Source of the DNA: Rhodococcus sp. IEGM 1379
Lineage (GTDB): Bacteria; Actinomycetota; Actinomycetes; Mycobacteriales; Mycobacteriaceae
Length of the DNA: 40,285 nt
NCBI RefSeq assembly: GCF_030056815.1
Contig: NZ_JASHKR010000034.1
Span: forward strand, 1 to 40,285
Direction: 5' to 3'
Positions 27,698 to 35,723 of this stretch are shown here, one piece after another. A model generated the notes under the pieces. It was not told where the DNA came from, did no database searches, and saw only the letters and a list, made by a program, of their open reading frames with translations. How positions within the stretch are numbered: the first letter of the stretch is position 1; every line of letters begins with the position of its first letter. The position numbers were made by a program, and so were the translations under genes.

Positions 27698-28393
27698 TCA
27701 CACGAGGCCGAGTGTGGCCATGCGCTCCGCATGCTTGGCCTGCATACCGTCGAACAATGCCACCACACCGTTGAGGTCCCCGGAGGCCGAGATCACCAGG
27801 TCGGTGAGGTCCTCACGCTGCGCGAGAACGAACTGGGCCTGCGTGATCGCCTCGCCGAGCAACCTGCGCCCCCACAACATGAGGCGGTCCTTGACCCGCG
27901 TGCTCCCCTCCACCGCTGCGCGAACTTCGAGGACCACGAATTCGGAGTGACCCGTCTGCGACAACACGTCCTCGACGATCGCAGCCACGTCGGTCGGAAG
28001 TGAATGGCCGATCTCACGATAGAAATCCGCGGCAATACCGTCGCCGACGTATGCCTTCACCAACGATTCCAGCCACGTCGACGGGGTCGTCGACGCGTGG
28101 TAGTTGTCCAACGCCCGGACGAACGGATCCATGACCTCGAAAATGTCGTGGCCACGCTCGGTCAGCGCGGCCGACAACGTTTCGAAGTGAGCCATCTCCG
28201 CCGCAGCCATACTGGCAAATGCGACCTTCCCGTGCAGCTCAGGAGCCATCTGAGCATCTTCCGACAGCCGGTAGAATGCAGATATCTCGCCGTACGCAAG
28301 TACCGCGAACAAGTCGATGACACCCGGATGATCGGAAGCCACTCGGGCTTCCGTACCGGTGTCTGTCGAAGCATCAAGATCGTGTGCGCCCAT
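27698..28393 (-). CDS. Ferritin-like di-iron-fold protein (MiaE-like/Rv3210c family)
   Basis: 231 residues, helical throughout. Putative metal ligands: E in YGEISAFYRL, the ExxH pair in MAAAEMAHFETL and E/H residues in QTGHSEFVVLEVRAAVE, the four-helix-bundle pattern of ferritin-like and MiaE tRNA hydroxylase proteins. It matches the family annotated as ferritin-like or tRNA-hydroxylase-like next to rhlE in mycobacteria (recalled). Substrate is unknown. ATG 28393 is chosen; ATG 28423 and TTG 28435 are in frame upstream, and no start has a strong Shine-Dalgarno. It is divergent from rhlE. Confidence 0.78.
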   Translation of the reverse strand: MGAHDLDASTDTGTEARVASDHPGVIDLFAVLAYGEISAFYRLSEDAQMAPELHGKVAFASMAAAEMAHFETLSAALTERGHDIFEVMDPFVRALDNYHASTTPSTWLESLVKAYVGDGIAADFYREIGHSLPTDVAAIVEDVLSQTGHSEFVVLEVRAAVEGSTRVKDRLMLWGRRLLGEAITQAQFVLAQREDLTDLVISASGDLNGVVALFDGMQAKHAERMATLGLV

Positions 28394-28454
28394 GGTTACG
28401 AACTCTAATGCCACTGCGCCCATCGGGTTGGGCAAGCAACACCTGCCCTGCTGC

Positions 28455-28498
28455 GTGATCTAGGCCATGCCTCGCCGTGATCTAGGCCATGCTTTGCC
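28455..28498. repeat. 22-bp tandem duplication upstream of the ferritin-like gene
   Basis: Copies 28455-28476 and 28477-28498 share gtgatctaggccatgc and the final gcc, with two mismatches. Intergenic; not associated with a stop codon of a recognised gene. Confidence 0.85.
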
Positions 28499-28602
28499 GA
28501 GAGTGTGCCGAGCGCCAGTTACAATGGGTTCGGGAGTTCGCTAGTTTCCCCCGCTCTTGCGCTCTGACGTGGGCCGGGATGACCTTTTTCACGCGACCCC
28601 CG

Positions 28603-28640
28603 CGGTTTCACGTAAACCACACGGTTCCACGTAAACCAAC
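28603..28640. repeat. 19-bp tandem duplication with small inverted repeats
   Basis: Copies 28603-28621 and 28622-28640 carry cggtttcacgtaaacca and cggttccacgtaaacca. The first forms GGTTT-CACGT-AAACC arms. It could be paired protein-binding sites or paired small hairpins upstream of rhlE. Confidence 0.75.
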
Positions 28641-28803
28641 CAGATAATGTGCGCGCACCTGCATCGAAGGTTGTTGCCCGCTTCGCCGAGACTTCACGGA
28701 CGGCATCAGAAAAATAAGTCCGCGAACTCTTCGAGCTGAGGCGTAGGCATGGCCGACGAACAAGAGGGCATCGACTTCGGCCGATTTACGGCCAGGCCCC
28801 TTA

Positions 28804-28834
28804 CCTTGTGCGTGCGTACCGCCACAAGGAAAGG
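28804..28834 (+). promoter_or_regulatory. Hairpin overlapping the rhlE ribosome-binding site
   Basis: CCTTGTG (28804-28810) pairs with CACAAGG (28823-28829) around a 12-nt loop. The 3' arm contains the first AAGG of the AAGGAAAGG ribosome-binding region (28826-28834), leaving the second AAGG single-stranded. Partial masking of the site could tune translation of an RNA helicase; this is inference. Confidence 0.5.
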
Positions 28835-28842
28835 CCAGTCCG

Positions 28843-30426
28843 CTGAGCAAGATCACGATCGACCACGAAGACGAAGCAACCGAGAACACAGTTTCGGTCC
28901 AGCTCGACGACACCCATGTACCCCCGACGTTCGCCGAACTCGGTGTGCGCGACGAAATCGTCCGCGCCCTGAACGAGATCGGTATCGAACGCACCTTCGC
29001 CATCCAGGAACTCACTCTTCCGCTGGCCATGGCCGGCGATGACCTCATCGGTCAGGCCCGCACCGGAATGGGCAAGACCTTCGGTTTCGGCGTTCCGCTG
29101 CTGCATCGCATCGTCACTGCCGCCAACGGCACGGCTGCCCTCGACGGCACCCCGCGCGCCTTGGTCATCGTCCCGACCCGTGAGCTGTGCATCCAGGTCG
29201 CCCGCGACCTCGAGAACGCCGGCAAGCACCTTCGCGTCGGCGATCGCAGCCTTCAGGTTCTGCCGATCTACGGTGGTCGCCCCTACGAAACTCAGATCGC
29301 GGCTCTCCAGAAGGGCGTCGACGTCGTTGTCGGCACACCCGGACGCCTGCTCGATCTCGCCAACCAGTCGCACCTGATCCTGGGTAAGGTCGGCGTACTC
29401 GTCCTCGACGAGGCCGACGAAATGCTCGATCTCGGCTTCCTGCCCGACATCGAACGCCTCATGGGAATGGTCCCCGACAAGCGTCAGACGATGCTGTTCT
29501 CGGCAACCATGCCGGGCCCGATCATCACGCTCGCGCGCACCTTCCTGACGCAGCCGACGCACATCCGCGCTGAGGAAGCCGAATCTTCGGCCGTCCACGA
29601 CCGGACCAGCCAGCACATCTACCGTGCCCACGCCTTGGACAAGGCCGAAATGGTTGCGCGAGTACTGCAGGCCGAAGGCCGCGGTGCCACCATGATCTTC
29701 ACACGTACCAAGCGCACCGCCCAGAAAGTCGCCGACGATCTCGCGGAGCGTGGTTTCTCGGTCGGAGCTGTTCACGGTGACCTCGGTCAGATCGCTCGCG
29801 AGAAGGCCTTGAAGTCCTTCCGCAACGGCAAGGTGGACGTGTTGGTTGCCACCGATGTCGCCGCTCGCGGTATCGACATCGACGACGTCACCCACGTCAT
29901 CAACTACCAGTGCCCCGAAGACGAGAAGACCTACGTGCACCGCATCGGTCGTACCGGCCGCGCCGGTCGCACCGGTATTGCCGTGACGCTGGTCGACTGG
30001 GACGACATCCCCCGTTGGCAGCTCATCGACAAGGCCCTGAGCCTGGGCATCCCGGATCCGGTCGAGACGTACTCCAGCTCACCGCACCTGTACGAAGAGA
30101 TGGCCATCCCGGCGGACGCCAAGGGCACCGTCCGTAAGCCCAAGGCTGCAGAGCCCGCCGCCGAGAAGAAGAGCAAGCCTGCCGCGGCAGCAAGCTCCGA
30201 CTCCGTCAGCACCGAGGAAAACGCTGCTCCTCGACGGACCCGCACTCGTCGGCGCACCCGCTCCGGCGGCGAAGGTACCGAAGCAACGCAGTCCGGAGCG
30301 ACCGCAACGGGAACTGCAACTTCTCCCGCCGCTACCGGTGATGCAGCCGCCGGCGACGCTTCCACGCCGCGTCGCCGTCGCCGTCGCCGCCCCGTGGCAG
30401 CCGGTGCGGCAACCGCCGCAGAGTAA
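28843..30426 (+). CDS. rhlE: DEAD-box RNA helicase RhlE with basic C-terminal tail; probable CTG start
   Basis: About 527 residues. DEAD-box motifs in order: Q-motif (TFAELG...AIQELTLP), motif I ARTGMGKT, Ia PTREL, Ib TPGRLLD, II DEADEMLDLGF, III SAT, IV IFTRTKRTAQ, V VATDVAARGIDI and VI HRIGRTGRAG. The tail is Ala/Ser-rich and then very basic (RRTRTRRRTRSGG, RRRRRRRPV), as expected for RNA tethering. The first conventional in-frame start, GTG 28945, would remove the conserved Q-motif phenylalanine. Upstream in the same frame back to the stop at 28744 there is no ATG, GTG or TTG. CTG 28843, 8 nt after AAGG, gives a sensible N-terminus (SKITIDHEDEATENTVS). The helicase probably acts in RNA unwinding and ribosome or mRNA turnover. 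It is followed 9 bp later by the PQQ-like gene. Confidence 0.93.
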   Translation: MSKITIDHEDEATENTVSVQLDDTHVPPTFAELGVRDEIVRALNEIGIERTFAIQELTLPLAMAGDDLIGQARTGMGKTFGFGVPLLHRIVTAANGTAALDGTPRALVIVPTRELCIQVARDLENAGKHLRVGDRSLQVLPIYGGRPYETQIAALQKGVDVVVGTPGRLLDLANQSHLILGKVGVLVLDEADEMLDLGFLPDIERLMGMVPDKRQTMLFSATMPGPIITLARTFLTQPTHIRAEEAESSAVHDRTSQHIYRAHALDKAEMVARVLQAEGRGATMIFTRTKRTAQKVADDLAERGFSVGAVHGDLGQIAREKALKSFRNGKVDVLVATDVAARGIDIDDVTHVINYQCPEDEKTYVHRIGRTGRAGRTGIAVTLVDWDDIPRWQLIDKALSLGIPDPVETYSSSPHLYEEMAIPADAKGTVRKPKAAEPAAEKKSKPAAAASSDSVSTEENAAPRRTRTRRRTRSGGEGTEATQSGATATGTATSPAATGDAAAGDASTPRRRRRRRPVAAGAATAAE

Positions 30427-30435
30427 GCTCCCCAT

Positions 30436-31638
30436 GTGCTGGCACCGGAACGGCGAACTCGCTCAGATGTAATCGTTGCTCTCGGTATCGCGCTGGCCGT
30501 GATCGTGGCGGTGACCGTGGTGTGGTTGCGCAGTGATGCGCGCGGAACCACCTCGGTCACCGCTGACACGACTCTTCCCCCGCTGGCAACGTCAGTGGTG
30601 TTACCCGACGCGCTCAGCGCGGTCTGGGAATTTCCGAGTGCCGATTCGTCGTCCCCCATCGCCGCCGGGAACGCAGCCGTCACGGCAGACGGCAGCGATG
30701 TTGTGGGGCGTGACCCCGCAACCGGCGACGAAGTGTGGCGCTATTCGCGCAACATCCCGCTGTGCGGTGCCATCGAGACCTGGGATCGCGTTGTCGCTGT
30801 GTATCAGGACAATCGCGGATGCTCACAGGTCACGTCACTGGTCGCCGACACCGGCGGACGCAAAGATCAACGCAACAGCGACGCCGATGCCGCAGTGACA
30901 CTGTCCGCCGACGGCACCTACCTCATCTCACGCGGTTCCACGCGTATGGAACTGTGGCGCTCCGATCTGGTTCGGACACTCGAGTACGGCCGCGTCGACG
31001 CCCCGGTCAACCCCAAGAAACAACCACGGTCTGGCTGCGAATTGCTGGGCGCCGCTTCGAGTTCCAGCCGCGTGTCCGTTCTCGAAAAATGCCCGGATGA
31101 CGCCTCGAACCGCCTGACGGTCATGAATCCCGCTCCCAAGGATGCCCAGGAACCCGAAGAATACGGATCTGTTGTACTTCCTGATTCCGCCGGCGCCCGT
31201 ATCCTGGCAGTTTCCGGCGAGAAAACTGCGGTCTACTTACCCGCCGTCAACGGAACACCTTCTCGGATAAGCATTTTCGGCGGAAGCGGTGCGGGTGTGG
31301 TCGACTACCCCGTCGACGGTGTCATCCCGGAAAAATCCACCGTGAACGCCGACAAGAACGCCATCACCTGGTGGACCGGTACCCAGACGATCAATCTCCG
31401 CACGAGCGATCTGTCCCCCACCTGGATTGTCGCGGGCACCGCCGGCCCCGGAACAACGGTGTCGGGACAACTACTCGTCCCGGTGCCGAACGGCATTGCG
31501 ATGATCAATCCCGCCGACGGCACCGTCACCCGCATGATCGCCGTCGATCGCGGTGAGGTCACCACGCCCATCGTCATCGCCAGTGCCGGCGACACCATCC
31601 TCGAGCAGCGCGACGGAACCCTGGTCGCACTGCGTTAG
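30436..31638 (+). CDS. Membrane-anchored PQQ-like beta-propeller protein (Rv3212-like)
   Basis: 400 residues from GTG 30436. One N-terminal membrane helix (VIVALGIALAVIVAVTVVWL, about residues 12-31) is followed by a secreted domain rich in short beta-repeats, e.g. AVTADGSDVVGRDPATGDEV, IAMINPADGTV and VIASAGDTILEQRDGTLVAL, typical of quinoprotein-like propellers without obvious PQQ ligands. CGAIETWD and NRGCSQV contribute cysteines that may pair outside the membrane. It sits 9 bp behind rhlE as in mycobacteria (Rv3212, recalled), so co-transcription is likely. Function unknown; a cell-envelope scaffold or sensor role would fit. It ends 3 bp from the convergent parA-like gene. Confidence 0.82.
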   Translation: MLAPERRTRSDVIVALGIALAVIVAVTVVWLRSDARGTTSVTADTTLPPLATSVVLPDALSAVWEFPSADSSSPIAAGNAAVTADGSDVVGRDPATGDEVWRYSRNIPLCGAIETWDRVVAVYQDNRGCSQVTSLVADTGGRKDQRNSDADAAVTLSADGTYLISRGSTRMELWRSDLVRTLEYGRVDAPVNPKKQPRSGCELLGAASSSSRVSVLEKCPDDASNRLTVMNPAPKDAQEPEEYGSVVLPDSAGARILAVSGEKTAVYLPAVNGTPSRISIFGGSGAGVVDYPVDGVIPEKSTVNADKNAITWWTGTQTINLRTSDLSPTWIVAGTAGPGTTVSGQLLVPVPNGIAMINPADGTVTRMIAVDRGEVTTPIVIASAGDTILEQRDGTLVALR

Positions 31639-31641
31639 CGA

Positions 31642-32439
31642 CTAGAGGGTGACGTCCGGGACAAAGGTCTCGACTTCGCTTCCCGCCCAATGCTTCACGA
31701 GATTGGCAGCCAGATCGCGATACGCGTCGGCACCCTTGTTCTTGCGGCCCGCCAGCACCGTTGCACCGGACGCCGACGCCTCCGCGAACTTCACGGTCCG
31801 CGGGATGGGCGGCGCAAGAACCGGCAACGAGTAGCGGTCGCTGACATCTGCGAGAACGTCACGGCTGTGCGTAGTTCGGGCGTCGTAGAGCGTCGGCAAT
31901 GCGCCGAGCAGAACCAGATCCGGATTGGTGATGGCCTGCACTTCACGAACCGTGCGCAGTAGTTGCCCGACGCCTCGATGTGCGAGCGTCTCGCATTGCA
32001 GCGGAACGAGAACCGACTGCGCGGCCGTCAAACCGTTCAGTGTCAGGACACCCAACGACGGCGGGCAGTCGATAATGACGACGTCGTAGCTTCCGAGCAA
32101 CGGCGACAGCGCACGCTTGAGTGCGAATTCTCGGCCGGGCCGCATCAGCAGCAGTGCTTCTGCCCCCGCCAGATCGATGGTCGCGGGCAGAAGGTCCATA
32201 CCGTCGGCCGTGGTCAAGACTGCGTCGGCAGCATCGATGTCACCGGCCAGAACTTCGTTGACCGAACGCTCGAGACGATCAGGATTGTGGCCGAGAGAGA
32301 ACGTCAGACATCCCTGGGGATCAAGATCCACCACGAGTACCCGTTGACCGAGCGCGGATAAAGCCGCACCCAGGGAGGCGACGGTCGTGGTCTTTGCCAC
32401 GCCGCCCTTTTGATTCGCCACTGCGAGAACCGTCGTCAC
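31642..32439 (-). CDS. ParA/Soj-family ATPase (orphan)
   Basis: 265 residues. The deviant Walker A is NQKGGVAKTTT with the signature lysine (about residues 9-19), motif A' is VVDLDPQGCLTFSLG and Walker B is VVIIDCPPSLGVLTLNGLTAA. It belongs to the ParA/MinD group that position chromosomes, plasmids or protein complexes by ATP-driven DNA or membrane binding. No parB gene or parS-like repeats are nearby, so this is an orphan copy (Rv3213c-like, recalled) rather than the chromosomal partition pair. GTG 32439 was chosen since VTTVLAVANQKGG is the usual beginning and AAGGA lies 8 nt upstream; the frame runs on to 32565. Confidence 0.9.
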   Translation of the reverse strand: MTTVLAVANQKGGVAKTTTVASLGAALSALGQRVLVVDLDPQGCLTFSLGHNPDRLERSVNEVLAGDIDAADAVLTTADGMDLLPATIDLAGAEALLLMRPGREFALKRALSPLLGSYDVVIIDCPPSLGVLTLNGLTAAQSVLVPLQCETLAHRGVGQLLRTVREVQAITNPDLVLLGALPTLYDARTTHSRDVLADVSDRYSLPVLAPPIPRTVKFAEASASGATVLAGRKNKGADAYRDLAANLVKHWAGSEVETFVPDVTL

Positions 32440-32498
32440 AAAGAAGATCCTTACGTATTTCGAGCGGAGAGGCGAACAGTACACGCGGGTGCCCTGCA

Positions 32499-33107
32499 AT
32501 GATGGGTCACATGCACTTGAATGCACGAGTCGTTCTGATGCGTCATGGCGAGACGGAATGGGCACGCAGCGGTAAGCACACCGGCGGCACCGAAGTCCCG
32601 CTCACAGCGCTCGGCGAGATCCAGGCCACTGCGACGGGCAACCGCATTCGCAGCCTCGATCTACGTAATCCCATGATCCTGACCAGTCCCCGCCTACGTG
32701 CCCAACGCACCGGCGACCTCGCTGGCCTTCCGGAAGAACGGACGTGGGATGCGTTGTCGGAGTGGGACTACGGCGACTACGAGGGACTCACCACACCCGA
32801 AATTCGGCAGAGTGTTCCCGACTGGACAGTGTGGACGCATCCCTGCCCCGGCGGTGAGCACGCCGATCAGGTCCATGCGCGCACCGACATGGTTCTTTCT
32901 CTCGTGCAATCACAATTGGCCGAGCGTGATGTCATCCTGATCGGGCACGGACACTTCTCGCGAGCACTGATCGCACGGTGGCTCGAACTTCCGGTCAGCG
33001 AAGGACGGCGATTCGCGCTCTCCCCCGGCGCCTACTCGGTACTCGGATACGAACACGGCGCGACCCACTTACTCCACCACAACATCCCGCCACTAGCCGA
33101 AGGCTGA
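32499..33107 (+). CDS. Histidine-phosphatase superfamily acid phosphatase (Gpm2-like)
   Basis: About 202 residues. The catalytic RHG motif is VVLMRHGETEWARSGKHTG, a proton-donor region is SEWDYGDYEGL, and the second histidine is in ILIGHGHFSRALIARWL. This is the branch of the phosphoglycerate-mutase superfamily that includes M. tuberculosis Rv3214, which acts as a broad acid phosphatase rather than a mutase (recalled). Starts at 32499, 32502 and 32511 are all ATG in frame; the first is used with GGGTG upstream. It is divergent from the parA-like gene across 59 bp. In M. tuberculosis entC follows here; in this window it is absent. Confidence 0.87.
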   Translation: MMGHMHLNARVVLMRHGETEWARSGKHTGGTEVPLTALGEIQATATGNRIRSLDLRNPMILTSPRLRAQRTGDLAGLPEERTWDALSEWDYGDYEGLTTPEIRQSVPDWTVWTHPCPGGEHADQVHARTDMVLSLVQSQLAERDVILIGHGHFSRALIARWLELPVSEGRRFALSPGAYSVLGYEHGATHLLHHNIPPLAEG

Positions 33108-33134
33108 AATCAGCCGGGTAATAGGATCCGTTCC

Positions 33135-33614
33135 ATGATTCGACGCGCCACGCCCTCCGATGTCCAACCGATCACGGACATGATCTACGAGTTGGCCGAC
33201 TACCAGAAGGCGCTCGACGAGTGCACCGTCAATCCCGAGCAGATTGGCGACGCCCTGTTCGGGGATGCGGCGTCGGCTTTCGCCCACGTGGCGGTCTCCG
33301 ACGACGGCAACGTCGTCGGCATGGCGCTGTGGTTCCGAAATTTCTCCACGTGGGACGGGGCGCACGGCATCTACCTCGAAGACCTGTACGTCAAGCCGAG
33401 TCAGCGCGGATCCGGGCATGGGAAAGCGCTGCTCGCCGCATTGGCAAAGGAATGCACGGACAACGACTACACACGCTTGTCGTGGTCCGTTCTCAACTGG
33501 AATACGCCGTCGATCAAGTTTTACGAATCACTCGGTGCCCACGCGAAAACCGAGTGGACCACCTATCGCCTGACCGGCGAGCATCTGGACGCACTCGCCG
33601 ACGAAGCGAGGTAG
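33135..33614 (+). CDS. GNAT-family N-acetyltransferase (SSAT-like)
   Basis: 159 residues. GNAT signatures: IRRATPSDVQPITDMIYELADYQ at the N-terminus, the acetyl-CoA pyrophosphate loop QRGSGHGKALL after YLEDLYVKPSQ, and WSVLNWNTPSIKFYESLGA. YLEDLYV plus NWN..I.FYE..GA resembles the diamine (spermidine/spermine) acetyltransferase branch, but the substrate cannot be settled from sequence. It starts 27 bp after the phosphatase stop and is probably co-transcribed. By order it corresponds to the acetyltransferase Rv3216, which appears partial in M. tuberculosis in my recollection, whereas this copy looks complete. Confidence 0.88.
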   Translation: MIRRATPSDVQPITDMIYELADYQKALDECTVNPEQIGDALFGDAASAFAHVAVSDDGNVVGMALWFRNFSTWDGAHGIYLEDLYVKPSQRGSGHGKALLAALAKECTDNDYTRLSWSVLNWNTPSIKFYESLGAHAKTEWTTYRLTGEHLDALADEAR

Positions 33615-33626
33615 AGCGCTACAGCG

Positions 33627-34100
33627 TCAGTCGTCGTTCTTGTTCTCGCGCTCAGCGGCATCATCGACGGTGTCGGTTGCTGTCTCGTCCGCAAAATCCC
33701 CGTACTCCGCCGCCATCCACTGGGAGGTGGGCGCAGAGAACAGGAATACCAGCGTGGCCAAAACCACCGCACCGAGGACAACACCGAGAAACACCTGATG
33801 TGAGTCGGTCAGCAGCGACCACGCCACAGGAAGTAGCAGAAGCTGAGCGACGACGCTGATCGAGCGTCCCCAGCGTCGACCGGTGAGCAAGGCAAGGCCG
33901 GCAGCGAGCACGGCGCCGCCGAGAATGGCGACCCACGCAGCAAAACCGTAGCCGTTGGTCACGCTCTGGTCGTGACCCATCAAGCCACGAATCACAGCTA
34001 CGACGGCGAAGCCGACGGCAACCAGTCCTTGCAACGTCACGAGGGCACCCGCCCACTTGACTGTGTTGGGAAGGGCAACGGGGCTGGCAGTATTCGGCAC
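33627..34100 (-). CDS. Conserved membrane protein (Rv3217c-like)
   Basis: 157 residues, four hydrophobic segments: ALVTLQGLVAVGFAVVAVIRG (about 19-39), GFAAWVAILGGAVLAAGLAL (52-71), ISVVAQLLLLPVAWSLL (81-97) and VFLGVVLGAVVLATLVFLF (103-121). An acidic cytoplasmic tail (EYGDFADETATDTVDDAAERENKNDD) follows. No catalytic motif is seen. Start GTG 34100 has GGCTGG nearby. It is convergent with the GNAT gene and divergent from the lipid-kinase-like gene. Function unknown. Confidence 0.75.
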   Translation of the reverse strand: MPNTASPVALPNTVKWAGALVTLQGLVAVGFAVVAVIRGLMGHDQSVTNGYGFAAWVAILGGAVLAAGLALLTGRRWGRSISVVAQLLLLPVAWSLLTDSHQVFLGVVLGAVVLATLVFLFSAPTSQWMAAEYGDFADETATDTVDDAAERENKNDD

Positions 34101-34141
34101 GAGACCAGCCTAGAACACGACACCGGATAGGCTCATGCCCC

Positions 34142-35116
34142 GTGCGCGCACTGCTGATCGTCAATCCCAATGCCACCTCGACCACTGCTGCCGGTCGAGA
34201 CCTCCTGGCTCACGCCCTCGAAAGCCGGGTGCGACTCACCGTGGAGCACACGACTCACCGTGGGCATGCTGCCGAACTGGCTCGGCAAGCGCATGAAGAC
34301 GGTTTCGGATGCGTGATCGTGCACGGCGGCGACGGCACCGTCAACGAAGTGGTCAACGGACTTCTCGGTGCACCGAACCCGGCGTCGATGAAAGCAGTCC
34401 CCATCGGGCCCATCCCGACCGTCGCGGTTGTTCCGGGCGGATCCGCCAATGTTTTCGCCCGCTCGCTCGGCATCGCCGCCGACCCCGTCGATGCCACCAA
34501 CCAACTCATCGACCTGCTCTCCGAACGGACGCATCGGCGCATCGGGCTCGCCCACGCCGACAACCGTTGGTTCACGTTCAATGCCGGAATGGGTCTCGAC
34601 GCCGACGTCTGCGAGGCCGTCGACGCGAGCCGTAAGAACGGCGATCCGGCAACCCCGGCTCGATACGTGCGAACTGCAATTGCCTCCTTCTTCCGCTCGA
34701 AGCGAGCGGAACCCGCACTGACCGTCCGGCTTCCGGATCAGGATCCGATTGCGGGCGTCCACTATGCATTTGTCTCCAACTCGAGCCCGTGGACCTATCT
34801 CGACTCCCGTCCCGTGCACACCAATCCCGGAACAACTTTCGACTCCGGACTGGGCCTCTTTGCTATGACGAGCACCAAAGTCCTTCCGTCCCTACGGGTT
34901 GTCCGGCAGCTGCTCGCTCGTGGCGCAGAGCCGAAATCGAAGGTCCTCGTCCGTACCGACGACGTCCCGCACATCACCATCGAATCGTCGCGGCCGATCG
35001 GTTTACAGATGGACGGCGATTACATCGGACTTCGCAAATCGGTCGAATTTACCGCCGTGCCGGATGCGCTCGAGGTGTACGCACCACTTCCGGAGCGATT
35101 CACACAACTCTCCTGA
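34142..35116 (+). CDS. Diacylglycerol kinase catalytic-domain protein
   Basis: 324 residues from GTG 34142. It starts with LLIVNPNATSTTA and has the nucleotide-binding VHGGDGTVNEVVNGL, the substrate-loop PGGSANVFARSLGI and the beta-sandwich C-terminal half with FNAGMGLDADV and QMDGDYIGLR. This is the DagK/sphingosine-kinase/YegS family of lipid kinases, which phosphorylate diacylglycerol or related lipids at the inner face of the membrane. Lipid substrate unknown. It matches Rv3218, immediately upstream of whiB1 in mycobacteria (recalled). A 235-bp gap separates it from whiB1. Confidence 0.88.
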   Translation: MRALLIVNPNATSTTAAGRDLLAHALESRVRLTVEHTTHRGHAAELARQAHEDGFGCVIVHGGDGTVNEVVNGLLGAPNPASMKAVPIGPIPTVAVVPGGSANVFARSLGIAADPVDATNQLIDLLSERTHRRIGLAHADNRWFTFNAGMGLDADVCEAVDASRKNGDPATPARYVRTAIASFFRSKRAEPALTVRLPDQDPIAGVHYAFVSNSSPWTYLDSRPVHTNPGTTFDSGLGLFAMTSTKVLPSLRVVRQLLARGAEPKSKVLVRTDDVPHITIESSRPIGLQMDGDYIGLRKSVEFTAVPDALEVYAPLPERFTQLS

Positions 35117-35199
35117 CCTGCAAGAACAGTCAATTTTCGCCGGCGCACGTAGGTAAAATCCGGATGGCGACAAGGTGGCCAGGCGGTACGTCAACAATT

Positions 35200-35215
35200 A
35201 GTGAGTTGGCACACG
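35200..35215. promoter_or_regulatory. CRP-like binding site upstream of whiB1
   Basis: AGTGAGTTGGCACACG has the GTGA-N6-CACA core of a CRP/FNR-type site (consensus TGTGA-N6-TCACA). CRP (Rv3676) control of whiB1 through such sites is known in M. tuberculosis. A TTGACA -35-like hexamer (35232-35237) lies downstream, but its -10 is poor. A perfect TTGGTACCAA palindrome sits at 35306-35315 in the same leader. Confidence 0.5.
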
Positions 35216-35351
35216 AACCTGTCCAAATCTATTGACATACCGTGAGTTCGTGAAAGCATTCACAAGTAACAGTGCGGAAACATTGAATACGCACACACAA
35301 ACTCATTGGTACCAAACGGTGTATTCACACCCAGCTTAAGGAGCGAAAAGG

Positions 35352-35606
35352 ATGGACTGGCGCCACAACGCAATCTGTCGCGACGAGGATCCCGAACTGT
35401 TTTTCCCCGTGGGAAACAGCGGACCGGCCCTCGCCCAGATTGCCGATGCCAAGGTTGTCTGCAACCGCTGCCCCGTCACCGCTGAATGCTTGTCCTGGGC
35501 TCTCGAGTCCGGTCAAGATGCAGGCGTGTGGGGCGGAATGAGCGAAGACGAGCGTCGCGCACTCAAGCGTCGCAACGCACGGACTCGTGCACGCACTTCT
35601 GTCTAG
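35352..35606 (+). CDS. whiB1: WhiB1 iron-sulfur transcription factor
   Basis: 84 residues. The four cluster cysteines are C9, C37, C40 and C46 (CRDEDPELFFP...CNRCPVTAEC), followed by the G(V/I)WGG turn GVWGGMSEDERRALKRRN and a basic DNA-binding tail (RARTSV end). The short acidic N-terminus and overall length fit WhiB1, the essential NO-sensitive [4Fe-4S] protein that binds region 4 of the primary sigma factor SigA. TAAGGAG sits 8 nt before the ATG. The 235-bp leader contains a CRP-like site and a TTGACA hexamer. A strong terminator follows. Assignment to WhiB1 rather than another Wbl rests on sequence and on the DAG kinase-whiB1-pdtaS gene order. Confidence 0.94.
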   Translation: MDWRHNAICRDEDPELFFPVGNSGPALAQIADAKVVCNRCPVTAECLSWALESGQDAGVWGGMSEDERRALKRRNARTRARTSV

Positions 35607-35681
35607 GTAAGAACCGAAACGTTCTTCACCCCGACGTTCGACGCGGTGCGTAGGCAAGCCCTGCCACCGGTCGAGGACGAC

Positions 35682-35711
35682 AGCCCGGCACACCATGGTG
35701 CCGGGCTTTTT
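35682..35711. terminator. Rho-independent terminator after whiB1
   Basis: AGCCCGGCAC (35682-35691) pairs perfectly with GTGCCGGGCT (35698-35707) around a 6-nt loop and is followed by TTTT. It ends whiB1 transcription; the convergent pdtaS gene ends about 66 bp further on. Confidence 0.93.
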
Positions 35712-35723
35712 GTCTGTCCGAAT

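Larger units (their letters stand above)
28394..28842. other. 449-bp gene-free region upstream of rhlE
   Basis: No credible gene is seen. The region holds two short tandem duplications (28455-28498 and 28603-28640), a GGCCG-ATTTA-CGGCC mini-hairpin (28779-28793) and a hairpin over the rhlE ribosome-binding site. The last ~100 bases are an open frame continuous with rhlE but lacking ATG, GTG or TTG. A long regulated 5' leader for the helicase mRNA is the likeliest content. Confidence 0.55.

Noticed and set aside
28801-29940. 379-codon minus-strand open frame opposite rhlE
   Set aside because: Antisense to conserved DEAD-box motifs; its Asp/Val-rich composition is the mirror of rhlE codon use.
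31642-32439. Chromosome origin/partition locus because of the ParA-like gene
   Set aside because: No parB, parS, dnaA, gidB or DnaA boxes nearby; an orphan ParA-family ATPase is more likely.
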